From Coptis chinensis (Eukaryota; Streptophyta; Magnoliopsida; Ranunculales; Ranunculaceae): a stretch of 64,000 nt of DNA. Positions 34,173 through 46,592 of this stretch are shown in pieces (positions within the stretch are counted from its first letter, which is position 1; every line of letters starts with the position of its first letter). The position numbers and the translations under genes are program-made. The notes below the pieces were generated by a model, which worked only from the letters and a program-made list of their open reading frames with translations, did not search any database and was not told the DNA's origin. The stretch lies in NCBI GenBank assembly GCA_015680905.1, contig CM027378.1:57189501-57253500 (forward strand). Reading direction: 5' to 3'.

Positions 34173-35350
34173 TTAAGTTTCATTAATGTGAACAAAAGGA
34201 TATACAACATGAATAAGCCATCGGTAAAATTTTTTTTTTGAGATAGGTATTCCAAGGTCGAGGCAACATCTTCCCCTCTTGGGTTCTCGGCCCGGTATGC
34301 TCCATTGCCGCGGCGGCGCGTCCACGATGTAGGGGCCTTCCCATGTGGGTGCTAACTTGGAATCGTCTTGCGTCTTTTTCAGCACTAGGTCGCCAGGTTG
34401 AAAAGACCTAGGATGCACTCGCTTATTGTAGGAGTTCTGCAGAGTTTGCTGATAAGATGCAACTCTGATGGCAGCTAAGTCCCGCTTTTCTTCCAATAGG
34501 TCGACTTCTCGTGCTAACACGGAGTCGTTATGTCCTGACTCGACAAGTTCTGATCGAGTCGTAGTGACTGTCAGCTCGGTGGGAATTACGGCTTTTGTGC
34601 CATAACATAAGGAAAATGGTGATTCGCCGGTACTGGATCGAGCTGTGGTGCGGTGAGCCCATAGAATATTCTCCAATTGATTTGGCCATTGGCTCTTATT
34701 CTTTTCAATCTTTTTCTTTAAATTTTCCAAGATTGCTTTGTTACTGGCTTCTGCCTGACCATTACTCTGAAGCGTCTTGTGGAGTAGAAAATCGTGAAAC
34801 GATCTTCCACTTGGCTAGAAACTCTTTAACCGTTACGCCTTTGAACCGGGGCCCATTATCCATTACTAATGTATGTGGCAAACCAAATCTGGTGATGATG
34901 TGAGTCCAGATGAAGTTTCTGACATGTGACTCTTTGACGTGTGCTAAAGGAATAGCCTCGACCCACTTGGTGAAGTAGTCGGTTGCAGCTAAGACAAAGC
35001 GGAAGCCCGTACTTTTCTGTGGGATGAACGGTCCCATGATGTCCATGCCCCACATGTGGAATGGCCATGGGCTTGCTATCTTGATCGGTTCCAGCGAAAG
35101 GTTGTTGGATGATATTGTGGCCAAATGTTTGACACTTGACACATTTGAGGACGTATGCTTTAGCATCGATCTGCATACGGGGCCAAAAATATCCTTGTGA
35201 AATGGCCTTATGGGCTAAAGAGCGACCACCGGCATGATTTCCACATTCTCCTTCATGGATCTCTGCGAAAACTAACTGACCCTGCTCTGGAGTGATGCAA
35301 CGCAAGTGTGGGCCACCAGCGGATTTCCTGAACAATTTGTTATGGAACAA
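34173..35350 (-). pseudogene. Element B integrase
   Basis: 34856-35350 has the HHCC zinc domain (EIHEGECGNHAGGRSLAHKA and YVLKCVKCQTFG). 34762-35166 has the core (MWGMDIMGPF and TLVMDNGPRF, giving the two aspartates). The glutamate lies beyond a frameshift near 34770. 34173-34730 has the C-terminal part (LWAHRTTARSSTGESPFSL and GDLVLKK...LAPTWEGPYIV). No chromodomain follows. Confidence 0.9.
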
Positions 35351-35381
35351 ACAATAACGTCGTGCTTGATAGGGGATCTGC

Positions 35382-35765
35382 TTAGCCTTGATGCGCTCCT
35401 CGTGGAGCTACTGCGTCTTGGATATAGTCGATGATAGGCTGCATCCATGTTTGACTCAACTGACTGGCTGAGAGAGGGAATAGGTCGCTTATTGTCAGGG
35501 TGTGCTCGACTACTTCTATGAGTAGTTGTCTTGGGGTGCAGCTCGGGGTCTGGGTTGCTAGGTAAGCTAAACTCTCCGCATGACGGTTTTCGTCACGCAA
35601 GAAATGATGTATGTGTACCTGCTTAAAAGAAGGCAATAATTTATGAACGACCTGAAGATATTTTGAAAGATTACCTTCATGGGTGGTGTACTCTTTTGCA
35701 ACCTGGCGAACAACCAGCTGCGAGTCACTAAAGACTTGAAGCTCTTTGACACCGAAATGCGGCAT
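35382..35765 (-). pseudogene. Element B second RNase H (archaeal-type)
   Basis: This frame follows the retroviral-type RNase H and carries LQVFSDSQLVVRQVAKEY and VHIHHFLRDENRHAESLAYL. These are the DSQL and DxNxxAD-like landmarks of the additional RNase H typical of Tat-lineage elements. A piece in another frame (35567-35845) overlaps it, which marks a frameshift. This domain is the main reason for the lineage call. Confidence 0.85.
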
Positions 35766-35863
35766 ATCACGAAGTCCACGATCGGCGCCAGACTCCGCCT
35801 CGTTATTGGAAGTTCGCGGTCGATCTTGGCCGACTTCTCCACCACCGTTCCATCGGTGTGAAA

Positions 35864-38010
35864 CTAATACAACCCTATGCGCTGCGCCGAGTTGCTAGAA
35901 CCATCTACAAAGAGAGACCAGGTGGACTTGATGTGCTCTTTCGAATCTGGGAGGTCGGTTTCTTGTTCCCAATTGGGATCATCAACAGGGAAATCCGCTA
36001 GAAAATCGGCGACGACCTGTCCTTTCTGAGAAATCCATGGTACGAACTCCAGGTGGTGTTCGCCTAGTTCTTCGGCCCAAACTGCCATTCGAGTAGTCTT
36101 GTTTTCTTTGTGGAGGATTTTCTTCAATGGGAGGTCGGTAAGAACTTTGATTTGATGCGCCTGAAAGTAAGGCCTGAACTTCCGTGTCGAATACAACAAA
36201 GCAAGTACGGTTTTTTCCAGGAAGGAGTAATTCTTTTCCGCTGTCGTGAGCGTCTTGCTTGTGAAGTAGATCGGTTTTTCTGAATTGTTTTCCTCTTTGA
36301 AGAGAACTGAGCTGATGGCGAAATCGGACACTGCCAGATAGAGCCCCAGAGTCTCTCCATCTACGGGCTTGGCTAAGACAGGGGGCATGGTGAGATACTC
36401 TTTGAGTGTGGCGAATGCGTGATGGCACTGATTCTCCATGAGAACTGCTCGCCTTTTTTAAGGAGTTGCAGGAATGGTCTACACTTATCGGATGCCCTTG
36501 ATATGAATCGGTTGAGTGCAGCGACCATGCCTGACAATTTCTGTATTTGTTTCTTTGTGCATGGATCGGGTATGTCTAAGAACGGTCGGATCTGGTCTGG
36601 ATTCGCTTCGATCCCTCGCTGAGACACTTGATACCCTAAAAACTTGCCGGAGGACGCTCCAAAAAGGCATTTCTCTGGATTTAGCTTCATGCCCGTTCGG
36701 CGTAATCTAGAGAACGCTTGTTCAAGGTGGGCGAGGTGATCACCGGCTTTTTTGCTTTTGACGACCATATCGTCGATGTAGACCTCCATGGTGTCGCCTA
36801 ACATGTCAGTGACCAGGCGTTGATACGTTGCTCCGGCGTTTTTCAGGCCGAATGGGAGAACGTTGTAGCAATAGATCCCTTGCTCTGTAATGAAAGAGGT
36901 CTTCTCTTGATCCTCCTCTGCGAGTGGGATTTGGTTGTACCCACTGTACGCGTCCATGAAGGAGAGAAGCTCATGACCACAAGTCTGGTCGACAAGTCGG
37001 TCGATGCGAGGTAGGGGAAAACTGTCTTTTGGAGTAACCTGATTTACGTTCATAAAATCGATGCATAGGCGAACTGTTCCGTTCTTTTTGGGTACTGCCA
37101 CAATGTTAGCGATCCATTCCAGATAGTCTACTTTTCTGATAAAACCGACTTGCTTTAGTTTGTCGACCTCGTCGTTGATGGCTTTTTGAAAACGCAGGGA
37201 TAGGCGGTGGGGTCGTTGTCGGACTGGTCTAGCATTGGGATTAACATTTAATTTATGGCATGCGACTGCGGGATCTATTCCGGGCACATCGATATACGAC
37301 CAAGCAAAAACATCTTTATTCATAGATAATAAATTTACAAGGTGGGTCCTGATTGTGGGGTCGAGGTTAGCCCCTACATATACAAACTTGGGGTCATCTG
37401 CGGTGCCTAGGTTCACTTTTTCTCTTTGTGCCGCTGGAGGTGATGCGACTGATGGCGAAGCGCTGCTTGGCGATTCGCTATCGGGGGAGGTCTGAACACT
37501 TTGTGGGACGACATGACTGGTCGCTGAGGGTAGAGCGACCTGTGCGGCAACGCTGACAGGGGTACCCACGACCTGGGAAGTGGGACCTGGCTGCATGCAC
37601 ATTGATGGTGTGGCTGCTGCTGTCATCTGTGGCGGCCTAACACGAGGTGAGACGACCTCTGATACTTTAACTGACGAAGTTACTGTCGGTGGATCAATGC
37701 TGGAGATCTTTGCTGGCGAAGTAAGGACTCGGGGAGCGAGTGCGGGTATCTGCATTGGAGAGAAAATCTGCTTGCTAGAGCCCCCAGTGTTCTTCTTGGC
37801 AGTTCGGGGTTGGACTTCGGCAACCAAGTCATGTGCCATTGTGTAATTGGTGGGTTCATGTGTGGCGGTGGTCGGTTCACGGGCAGTTTCACTTGTTGAC
37901 ATGATCTGGTTACAATGGTACGCTTCAAGTTGATTGCTTCTAAGTTCCATCATTCCTCGAGGTCCCGGAAACGGAGAAATTGATGCAAAGTTGAATGCAT
38001 ACCGCTGCAT
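35864..38010 (-). pseudogene. Element B reverse transcriptase and RNase H
   Basis: 36373-38010 is a 545-codon frame. It covers a Pro/Ser-rich linker, the RT entry (RLCIDFMNVNQVTPKDSFPL), the palm with an intact VYIDDMVVKS box (about 36770-36790) and the thumb (KFLGYQVSQRGIEANPDQIR). 35864-36439 continues in another frame into the Gypsy RNase H (LGLYLAVSDFAISSVLF and PIYFTSKTLTTAEKNYSFLE). One frameshift near 36400 separates the two. The RT catalytic residues look intact, so the damage here is slight. Confidence 0.92.
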
Positions 38011-38067
38011 CCCGATGGATCCAACGCCGTCCGTCCGAGTATGGCATTGTATGGCGACTTCTTTCGC

Positions 38068-38310
38068 CTAGAACGCGAAACCATGTATTGCGGGTGATCT
38101 TGTCCTCTCTAGATCCCACCGACAATCGAAGTATAATATCACCAATGGGATCGGCCGAACCATTGAACCCATAAAGGGCGTCGGGTCTACGAGGGCGGAC
38201 TTGGGAAGATTCATCTCTTGCATGGTGTGGTAGAACAAGATGTCACAGAACCTGCCGGTCGATCGGGCGGCAGCTTGATCCGGGCCGCTAATTTTGACAT
38301 GGACTACCAA
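38068..38310 (-). pseudogene. Element B aspartic protease fragment
   Basis: The strand above carries FCDILFYHTMQEMNLPKSAL, which matches the retropepsin region of element C (CDILFYQTYKDMHLPDS). The residues that should form the D-T/L-G-S active site are out of frame here (reads STGRFCDI), so the active aspartate is lost by an indel. Confidence 0.7.
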
Positions 38311-38574
38311 TGCATCATTATGAGGAAGGCGGACTTTGCTTAAGTCGGCCTCCGTGAAAAGTGATATTGCTGCGCTACTGCGACTGAACCAGGCGTGAGC
38401 TGCCTGTGAAGTGAAATGATAGACTTCAAGAAGAGCCGACCACGGCGTCTTTTCTCTCTGGATGAGGTGACGGAGTCGTCCGGGAAGGTAATCACGTGAA
38501 TAGTTCGATCATTGTCACGATCGGATGAGTGCTGCCTTCGCTCGTGGCGCGAACGATCTGGTTAAAGCCCTCGC

Positions 38575-39893
38575 TCACGAGGGACGAGCTTGAACCTCTT
38601 GGTAGCGACGGGGAGGTGGAGATCGACTACGGACTCGGCGAGCCATCAGTTTGTGATGCAAGTCGCCATCAGGAATGCTAGTGTACTGTTTTATATGGCC
38701 AGCTTCCACTAGATCCTGGAGATAATGTTTAAGCCCCCAGCATGCATTAGTTTCATGGTATTTTGCGTTGTGAAATGCGCAAAATGGCTTGTCATGTCGA
38801 TCTACTGGTTGCCTCACATCGGGTCGGAAGAATGTGGCTCGCTTAATCTTACCCAGAATGTAACTGGGGGAGCGTGTCAGGATAGCGAACTCTCTGCTGT
38901 TGTCTGACCGGTATGCGGCTTTTGGTACAAAAGCGACCTATGGCTTTTGGCCCGTGGAGTACGATCTGAAACTGCTGCCACCTCCTGGTTCTCGTCTAAG
39001 CCGTGGAGTTTCAAAGATTCCTGCAACTTGATGTACTTGTCCACGCTGAAATAGAGAGTTCGTCGCGATTGTCTCTCTGGTTCCTTCATCAACGACACGG
39101 AGAGGTCGGTGTTACGCCTTCGGCAAGCATTGGAAAAGGCCAGTGTGGCGAAAGATTCTTTCAAGCCGCTTTCCATGCATAACAGTTTGGCCTTGAACCG
39201 TCCTAGGAACTCACGAATAGTTTCGTCTTCCTTGAATGATAATTGAAACAAAGAATCAAGATCTGCCTTCTTCGCTGTTGTGGGCGATCGGCCGGGCGAA
39301 CAAATCGATGAAAATTCGGAGGTTTTGATAGAATCGATTCGATTGAAAAGAACCAATCAAAGAGCCATCCTTGAGGATCAAAGGAAATAATCTGCATGGA
39401 GATGATCAAACTTCGGGTGAGCTGTAAAGTGCCAAACTCGAATGTAGCGAGCCACATCGTCGACCCGGAGCACGCGTCTTTGCCATCATACATGGGAAGC
39501 GTGGTTGGATAAAGTCTTGTGGAGAGGGTTTATTGAGGACCTCTGCGTTGAGCGAGACGCCAGCGATATGTCTTAAGCATCTTGTGCAATAACACCGTGT
39601 CGAATCCTTCTTTACGGCGTTCGACAATCCTTTGTGATAATTCGTTAATCTGTTGATTAACGCCGTTGACGCCGTTCTCTGCTCCATTACCGACTTGTTG
39701 TTCTTTGGTAACTATCCACTTGAGCTCGTAAAGTAGCATTTTCCTCCCCGAAAGCGAAATGCTCTCGCTCGTTATTCCCAACCGGTGGGCAAGGTGTTGG
39801 ACTTGAGCTTGAGGTCAATTGACCATGTTTCGTGGGCTTGAGAATTGGTGATGTATGAACTGATTTAAGGTGGTTCTCAAATGTCGAAACCAC
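38575..39893 (-). pseudogene. Element B gag, broken
   Basis: The frame opens at ATG 39893 just inside the PBS (MVSTFENHLKSVHTSP). It continues in shifted frames through a capsid-like part (ADLDSLFQLSFKEDETIREF and FKAKLLCMESGLKESFATLA, 38877-39356) to a C-terminal zinc-binding segment (CAFHNAKYHETNACWGLKHY, 38575-38817). Several frameshifts interrupt it. The capsid part is closely related to the gag of element C in this window. Confidence 0.82.
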
Positions 39894-39903
39894 GACGGCG
39901 CCA
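39890..39903 (-). other. Primer-binding site of element B
   Basis: The minus strand reads TGGCGCCGTCGTGG, one base from the 5' LTR, and shares its first ten bases with the PBS of elements A and C. Confidence 0.8.
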
Positions 39904-39904
39904 A

Positions 39905-40468
39905 TGTAAAGGGGTGTTTTGGATTTTCTATTGGGACCGAAGTTAAACTTCGGCGAAACCGCCTACGATCCTCTTGTTGGTTTTCCTTTTCCCTTTTTTG
40001 GGAGAGAGGAATCAGGCCCGACGTAGTTCAATCAGGTGGTATTTATAAGCTTAGGGAAATGTCAATCTAGAAGGCACGTGTGTCTATGGTACACGTGTAA
40101 GGTGGAGATCGCGAATGAGTGTTGAGCTGGTTATATTATAAGTCGTGTGTTGATTGGGTGTTGGCGAGGTTACCCCTATTTCCCGGTGGTGGGAAATACA
40201 ATCAAGATTTTGGTAATGATTACCCTTGGTGGTGATCATTACCCGAGGCGTTCTGCCTTTAGCCAAGTGCTCGTACCGAGATATCTTCGTTCGTACCACC
40301 TACCAGAAAGGAGCTATTCGTAGGTCGTTCTTGGAGGTCGATGCATTGAAGTCGCGTATGCAATGTTTCTTAGAGAGCTGCTTCATAGATCGGTCCTGGA
40401 GGTCGTTGTATTGAGATCGTTTATGTTTCGTATGCAATGTTCCTTAATGGGGATATTGCTCCCCTACA
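39905..40468 (-). repeat. 5' LTR of element B
   Basis: It starts TGTAAAGGGGTGTTTTGG and ends GCTCCCCTACA, followed by the CTACT duplication. TATTTATAAGC near 40040 is a candidate TATA region when read with the element (antisense as printed). Confidence 0.94.
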
Positions 40469-40473
40469 CTACT

Positions 40474-41251
40474 GATCATCGTTTCATTGCAGAACTTTTC
40501 TATTCTAAATAAAACATGAGTTTAATCTCCACTAGAGGCCAGTCCTCCTTGAGGAGTCTTCGTCCAAACTCTTGGAGCTGTAAAACATCACCGCCTTTGC
40601 TTGTATTTCGACAAGATCCGCTGATTCAGTCACACTTTTGATTTGATCTACAGGCCGGTGAAAGCTCGAACCTTGGTGAGTTCCGTTTGTGCGAGGTCTA
40701 ACATTTGCTGGGTGACTTCAATTCATCGGCCTCTTAGACAATCCTTATCAATTTTTTTGATTTGCTTGAATCCATTAACATGGCACTCTAGATAAGCTCT
40801 ATTGCACCCCCCCCCCCCCCTCTGTATATTCTTCATAATTGAATCAGTTATCTACTTATTCTGCTCTTTTTAATTAGAAGATATTTCTAATAGTCTCTCT
40901 TTTTGCAATTTGCCCTTCTTCTGGTTTCGTTTTGAGCCTGCTTAATTTGATCTTTGTTTCTCTCAGTTTCATCATTCTGCACATTGGCATACTGTAGCAT
41001 ATGTTGCATCAACTTTTTTAGGTCGCTCTTCCTTGCTTTGTTTGTTTTAGTTTTCCATTCTGATTGCTACTTGTCTATGCGTGCTGCTACTACTTCTTTT
41101 CTCACATGTTATTTGTGTATATTTTGAGAATGTGCATGCACTACTAGCTTCCATTGGTAGTCTGTTGTGTTGCAGGCATCTAAATTAAATACGCATCAAA
41201 ATATTTTTCTTTAGTTTGGTTTCTCTGTCGCCTCATTGTTTTGTTCAGGGA
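40474..41251. other. Flank right of element B, no gene assigned
   Basis: T-rich sequence with a 15-base C-run near 40807-40821. It directly precedes the LINE endonuclease start at 41252 and may be the 5' part of that LINE. If element B and one CTACT are removed, the ATG at 27717 continues across the junction for 19 sense codons and stops in TCTAAATAA, so a short frame or a leader may have been split. Confidence 0.35.
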
Positions 41252-41427
41252 TGAGCATTTTTGCTTGGAATTGTTGAGGAAGTGGAAAACCTGCAACAAT
41301 AAAAGAACTGCAATCCTATATTAAAACTCTTAACCTCGATATCTATTTCCTCTTTGAAACAAAGGCAGATTCATCTACTACTACGAAGATCGAGATTCTC
41401 CCCCCTTGGGTTTTCTCACTCCATTTG
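41252..41427 (+). pseudogene. LINE ORF2 endonuclease start, interrupted by element C
   Basis: The frame begins MSIFAWNC, then a TGA, then GSGKPATIKELQ and LDIYFLFETK. This is the standard start of a plant L1-like ORF2 endonuclease, in which the TGA position is normally arginine (CGA). It stops matching at about 41427, where the LTR of Gypsy element C begins. The rest of this LINE is not in the window. It is not the 5' end of the LINE at 42927, which has its own truncation point and target duplication. Confidence 0.75.
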
Positions 41428-42131
41428 TGTCCCTGCTAGGTCGAGCCTAAGAGCCAAATATGATCATTTAAAGAATGAATAAGTGAGAGTTCATAGAATA
41501 AATTGTGATATCAAGAATGGAATGAAATGTTGAGTTAGAGAATTGATAATTATAGAAGGAAATCAAGAAAGAATAATTGCAACTACCACCATATATCCTT
41601 ACCATATTCACCGCATTAAATATCCTCGTTTCCATTAATTACTTATTTCCTAGATTTCATTATATCAAATTGTAAGTACCCTCCGTTCTGCGCTCATGTC
41701 ACTACAGCACACGTGTCCACACCAGGTCGTTATCTCCACCAGCTCGTACCAGTTGACCAGCAAGTTATAACGACCCAAACTCAGGTCATCCCAAATCTCA
41801 GTTACGGCTATATATGGAAGCAAATCATCTAGCGCAATCCTGGAGTTCAGTCAACGCACCAATCAAAGAGACATATACTTTGTAACATCAGGAGTAATGA
41901 CAAATCATCAAGATAGCACACAATGTGGATCTACCCTTGACAACGGTCTGGAGCAAATATGGAAGGTCAGCTCAAACATATATAAGTAGAGAGAGATGAA
42001 TTCCTAAGGCTTGATTCAAGTTTACCTCAAGAAACTTGATACGTAGGCAACTCTTATCCCAAGAAAGAGTGCAGCCATTTCCTATCAATCCCAATCTCAG
42101 GTCGTAGGTCCAGAAATACCAAACCTCTACA
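41428..42131 (+). repeat. 5' LTR of element C
   Basis: The LTR runs from about TGTCCCTGCTAGG to CCTCTACA just before the PBS, with a TATA-like CATATATAAGTAGAG near 41977. No partner copy is in the window, so the left edge is approximate. Confidence 0.75.
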
Positions 42132-42132
42132 T

Positions 42133-42147
42133 TGGCGCCGTCTGCCA
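42133..42147 (+). other. Primer-binding site of element C
   Basis: TGGCGCCGTCTGCCA lies one base after the LTR and shares TGGCGCCGTC with the other two Gypsy elements here. Confidence 0.8.
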
Positions 42148-42218
42148 GTTCGTTCCCTTGAGAAAACACACACAGACTATTTTCTCAAGCCCAAGAAGCT
42201 GGTCAGAAAAACCACCAT

Positions 42219-42926
42219 GGAAGCACAACTACAAGCTTTAGCAAATCAAATGAAGATGCTCCAAGATTCCTTCATAGCCCTTCAACAGAAAAACCAAACT
42301 ATGTGCGGCCTAGCCACCTCCAACACCAACAACGGCATTCCAGACGCAATGGAGAATAACGCCGTAACAACCCTTACCACTACCACCAATACGTGACTAG
42401 AAGACTTTTCCCAGAGGTTGGAGAAGTCGAACGACAAAGAAAGCGCGATCCAGATCGCTCAAAAGATGCTCCAGCCATACAAGACATCACCATTCACCAT
42501 TGAAATCAGGGACAAACAGCCTCCCTCAGAATTCATATCTCCAAAGTTCCCACTGTATGACAGTAGCTCGTGTCTAGGATAACACGTAGCTCGTTTTAGC
42601 CAGATCCTCGCACTTTACAGCACTCCAGACTATGATTCCCTGAAGTGCAAACTCTTTCCAGCCAGCTTGAAGGATGGAGCACTAGACTGGTTCTACACGC
42701 TCACCCTAGATTCAATCAACAACTTCGACAAATTGGCTGAGTCGTTCGTAGCAGAGTTTGTCCACAACAAGAAGAAACAAGCCGACCTGGACTCCTTGTT
42801 TCAACTCAAGCAAGCACACGGTGAGACGATCCGCATTTTTCTAGGACTTTTCAAGAAGGAACTCATATCCATGGAGCCAGGCCTTAAGAGCTTTGCAACT
42901 TCTGCATTCACCAACGCCCTCCTGGA
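42219..42926 (+). pseudogene. Element C gag, 5' part
   Basis: It starts MEAQLQALANQMKMLQDSF at ATG 42219. Two stops occur near 42395 and 42580. The capsid-like segment DGALDWFYTLTLDSINNFDK follows (42667 on), then KKQADLDSLFQLKQAHGETI, matching element B. The frame is cut at NALL by the LINE insertion at 42927 and resumes at 51543 with the same codons. Confidence 0.82.
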
Positions 42927-45900
42927 ACTAGATATTTTAGGCATAGCTGAACCGAAGATCAATCCTCAGGATATGTCTATGTCTTTTTTCTAATCACATG
43001 GTCTGAGTACAAGCTTTCATCGTAACTCAGGACAAAGTCAGGTTCCAAATCTATGGCTATTTTGGAAGTCATCTATCACCCCTCCTAATCTTATACACTG
43101 TTCACAGCAACAACTCACAGTGGAGGTAGAGGGTGCCATTATCACAATAATCCATGCACATTGTATGTATATACATAGGAGACAGCTCTGGGCAGACCTT
43201 CAGCACATCAGTAATGATAATTTCCCATGGCTCTTAATGGGGGACTTCAATGCCTACTTGAGTTGCTCTGAAAACAAGGGGGTAACAGACCATCAGCAGC
43301 GACAATGAATGATTTTCGCGAATGTGTTAGTACTACCCAGCTTATGGAAGTTCTTAGCAATGGATTTCACCACACTTGGTGGAATAAGCAGGTGGGGTGA
43401 TTTAAAGTTGTGGGAAAGTTGGATAGAATGTTTTGTAATGCTATATGGAGTTCCAAATTCCTAGGATGGAACTACAAAGTGTGCAACAGAGTATGTTCGG
43501 AGCATTCTCCTTTAGTGGGGCGGAGCATCGAGATTCCGAGGCCCAAGAAATACCTTTCAAATTCTTTAATATGTGGTGCTCTCACCCTTCTTTCAGAGAG
43601 GTGGTACAACAGAGTTGGGAAGTTCCTATCCTAGGACACTTGATTTTTGTTCTAACCCAAAAATTGAAGAGGCTAAAAGGGGTTTTGAAGCGATGGAATA
43701 GAGAAGTATATGGAAACATCAAAACTAAGGTGGAAGGGGAATCAAGGATTCTAAAACAGATGCAGGAACAATTTGACCAAGGAAGTATGCCCGAGAGTTT
43801 CACTATGCAAATGCTAGAGCAAGAAAACAAAGTGGAGGGGCAGCTAGAGCAAGAACAGAGTTTTTGGAGGCAGAAATCGAGATCGAAATGGGATAATGAC
43901 TTTGATAGAAGTACCAAATTCTTTCATGCACAAGCCAATCTCAAAAGAAGTAAATCAATGATCATTGAACTGAAGAATAATGAAGGGGTTACTATGGATT
44001 CTCAAGAAGAGATTGGAGAATTCTTGATCAAGCACTATTCGGAGAAATTCAAAAGAGTTGAGCATGACATCGATTGGGACCTTATTCACTCTATGCCTCA
44101 TATTATCTCTGAAGCAGACAATGTAGCTTTGTCAGCACTACTAATAGCTCAAGAAATCAAAGCAGCAGTTTTTCTTCTAAATGCGGATAGCTCTCCAGGG
44201 CCAGATGGCTTCACTGGGTTTTTTCTTCCATCATTGCTGGGACATAGTGGAACATGATATAGTAAAGGCGATAAGCTATTTTTTCAGGAGGTCTAGTTTG
44301 CCCTTTGGTTTTAATTCTAACTTCATAGTCTTAATTCCAAAGGAAAGAAATGCAAATCAGGTGAGCAAATATAGACCGATATGCCTCTCCAATTTTGTCT
44401 ACAAGGTGATCACGAAGATTCTTGCTTCTAGATTAAGTCCACTAGTTGAACGGATTATCAGCAAGGAGCAGTATGGATTCATCCCGAATAGAAACTCACA
44501 ACAAGCCATTGGTTTAGCCTCGGAATTAATCAATGAGCTGCAAGCTCCCAGACATGGAGGAAGCATAGCCATAAAGATTGATATTTCTCAAGCTTTTGAC
44601 ACTATGGATTGGGAATTCTTATGGGCTGTACTCTTGTGGATGATGTGTTCATTTTCAGCAATGCTCACTTAAGATGCATCAAGAATCTGGTTAAGATCTT
44701 GTAAAGGTATCAGGATTCCTCTGGGAAGCTCGTAAACAAGAACAAATGCAAGATCTTTCTCAGTCCTATGAACAATAGACGAAAGAACCTAATCAAGGGG
44801 ATTCTGAACATAAATGAAGGTACCTTTTCCAAAAAATATCTAGGGGTGCCTCTCATTAGCGGGAAAGTAACCAAGGCGGCTCTAACTCCTTTGATCGATA
44901 AAATCAGAAAAAGAGCTTCAGGGTGGGCTGGGAAGATGTTATCATTCTAAGAAAGGGTGGTGCTAGCAAGACAAGTCCTCAACAGTATCCCTGTCCACAA
45001 CATGGCTATTTACAAATGGCCAAAAGCGGTGATAAAGGAATGTGAAACAATTATCAGGAACTTTATCTGGAGTGGCAACCCAGCGGAGAGGAAGGCTATC
45101 ACCGTATCTTGGGAGAAATCATGCAAACCAACAGAGGAGGGAGGACTAGGAATAAGGAGGCTCAAAGATATCAATCTATCCATGCTTATGAAACAAGCTT
45201 GGATTTTATTGTCTGAAGAAGGAGATTGGTCAGAATTCATGACAGGTAAATACATTAACCGAGCTGGAGGTTGGTCCAACTACAAAACTTCAACAGTTTG
45301 GACTGATATTAAATGGGCGCTCACTGAAATGGCACCTTTGCATGGATGGATTGTTGGTAATGGAGAGGCTATTAATATTTGGAGGGAGAATTGGCTGCTG
45401 CAGAAACCCATATGTGTTTTTTTTCAAGAGGAAAGAAAAGAGATTCTAAAATATCATGCTAGACTCAGTGAATGCATTCAGGGGGATAGATGGGTTTTCT
45501 CCACTGAAATGACGCAAGTTCTTCATCACCTGGGAATTGATATCTCTAACTTACCACAGTTGGATAGTTCTAAAGAGGACTCAAGAGTTTGGATGGCTTC
45601 TACAACTGGGAAGTTTACAGTGGTAGCAACACATGAAGCTATCAGAACAAAGGCACCGAAGCCAGCATGGAGTAAATTCATTTGGAATTACAAAGTCCTT
45701 CCGAGAACACAGGGCATTGTGTGGAAACTAGCACATGGTGCTACACGAACTGATGACCAGCTACAGAGAAGGAAAACTCACCTCGCATCTCGATGCTGCC
45801 TATGTAGAAATCAGGAGGAAACTCTAGATCACGTTCTTTTTCACTGCCTATTCGCTAAGAGGGTTTGGAATTATGCACAGCAGATTTTCCACATTCAGTG

Positions 45901-46592
45901 AGAGATGGAGTCATTTTCAGACGTGCGACAGCAGAGAAAACACTACAGCTCACTCATCTTGGACATGTGGAAAGCTTGTTCATTGACGATCATGGTAAGT
46001 TTGTGGAAAAATAGAAACAAAGTCATGTACGATAACAAAGTTTCAAGCTATCCACAAGTGTGTTTCCTAGTCAGGAGAGCGATCATAAGAGCTCATCATA
46101 AGTCCTCGGGGCATATGGAGAATTCGGTACATGATCTTCAGATTCTCAGACACTTCAAGCTCCAGCACAAACTTCGAAGAGCCCCAAAAATTTCCGAATG
46201 CTTTTGGCTCTTACCTCCTCCGAGTATACTCAAGGTAAATACTGACGGGTGCTCGAGGGGAAACCCAGGACAGTTAGGATGGGGGTTTGTATTTTGAAAC
46301 TACAAAGAAGAATTTCGGGGAGCAGCTGCTGGCGGCCACAAATTACATGGCAGAAACAATGGCAATTGTGCAGGCCATTAAGCAAGCGCTCGATCTGGGA
46401 TGGTGATATATTTGGGTGGAATGCGATTCCTCATCAGTTGTTCACGCTTTCCAGAACAACACAATACATTGGAGAGTGAAGGAAATATGGAAATCTCTGA
46501 AGGGAAAAGCAGCATGGATAAATATCACTCCAACATGGAGAGAGACTAATTTGGGAGCAGACAGCTGTGCCAAACATGGGGCTGATATAACT
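42927..46592 (+). pseudogene. LINE ORF2: endonuclease, RT, zf-RVT, RNase H, broken
   Basis: The endonuclease starts mid-domain (LDILGIAEPKI) and includes NLWLFWK and FPWLLMGDFNAYL (43203-43260). RT landmarks are NADSSPGPDGFTGFF (about 44182), NFIVLIPKERNANQVSKYRP, EQYGFIPNRNSQQAI and KIDISQAFDTMDWEFLW. From there the sequence jumps to DDVFIFSNAH, so roughly a hundred palm residues are missing. A C-terminal thumb (KKYLGVPLISGKV and IIRNFIWSGN), zf-RVT (CCLCRNQEETLDHVLFHC) and RNase H start (VNTDGCSRGNPG, near 46235) follow. The RNase H tail continues after the CACTA element at 51338. Confidence 0.88.

Larger units (their letters stand above)
27738..40468 (-). mobile_element. Ty3/Gypsy element B, Tat lineage
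   Basis: 564-bp LTRs (27738-28301 and 39905-40468) are flanked by the exact duplication CTACT (27733-27737, 40469-40473). The PBS beside the right LTR shows that it reads right to left. The order is gag, protease, RT, RNase H, a second RNase H, integrase, a ~103-bp tandem repeat, a 4-kb region with reading frames on the opposite strand, then the purine tract and 3' LTR. A second RNase H, no chromodomain, and an antisense ORF region beyond integrase are Tat-lineage traits. The coding region has several frameshifts. The near-identical LTRs indicate fairly recent insertion. The interior is more G+C-rich than its surroundings. Confidence 0.95.

Noticed and set aside
40807..40821. C-run as a functional G-quadruplex
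   Set aside because: A single homopolymer in an unassigned region with no neighbouring G or C tracts or gene. Most simply a slippage product.
41252..42926. The LINE start at 41252 being the 5' end of the LINE at 42927
   Set aside because: The second LINE has its own 14-bp target duplication in element C gag and starts inside the endonuclease. The first fragment lies outside element C, so these are two separate LINE insertions.
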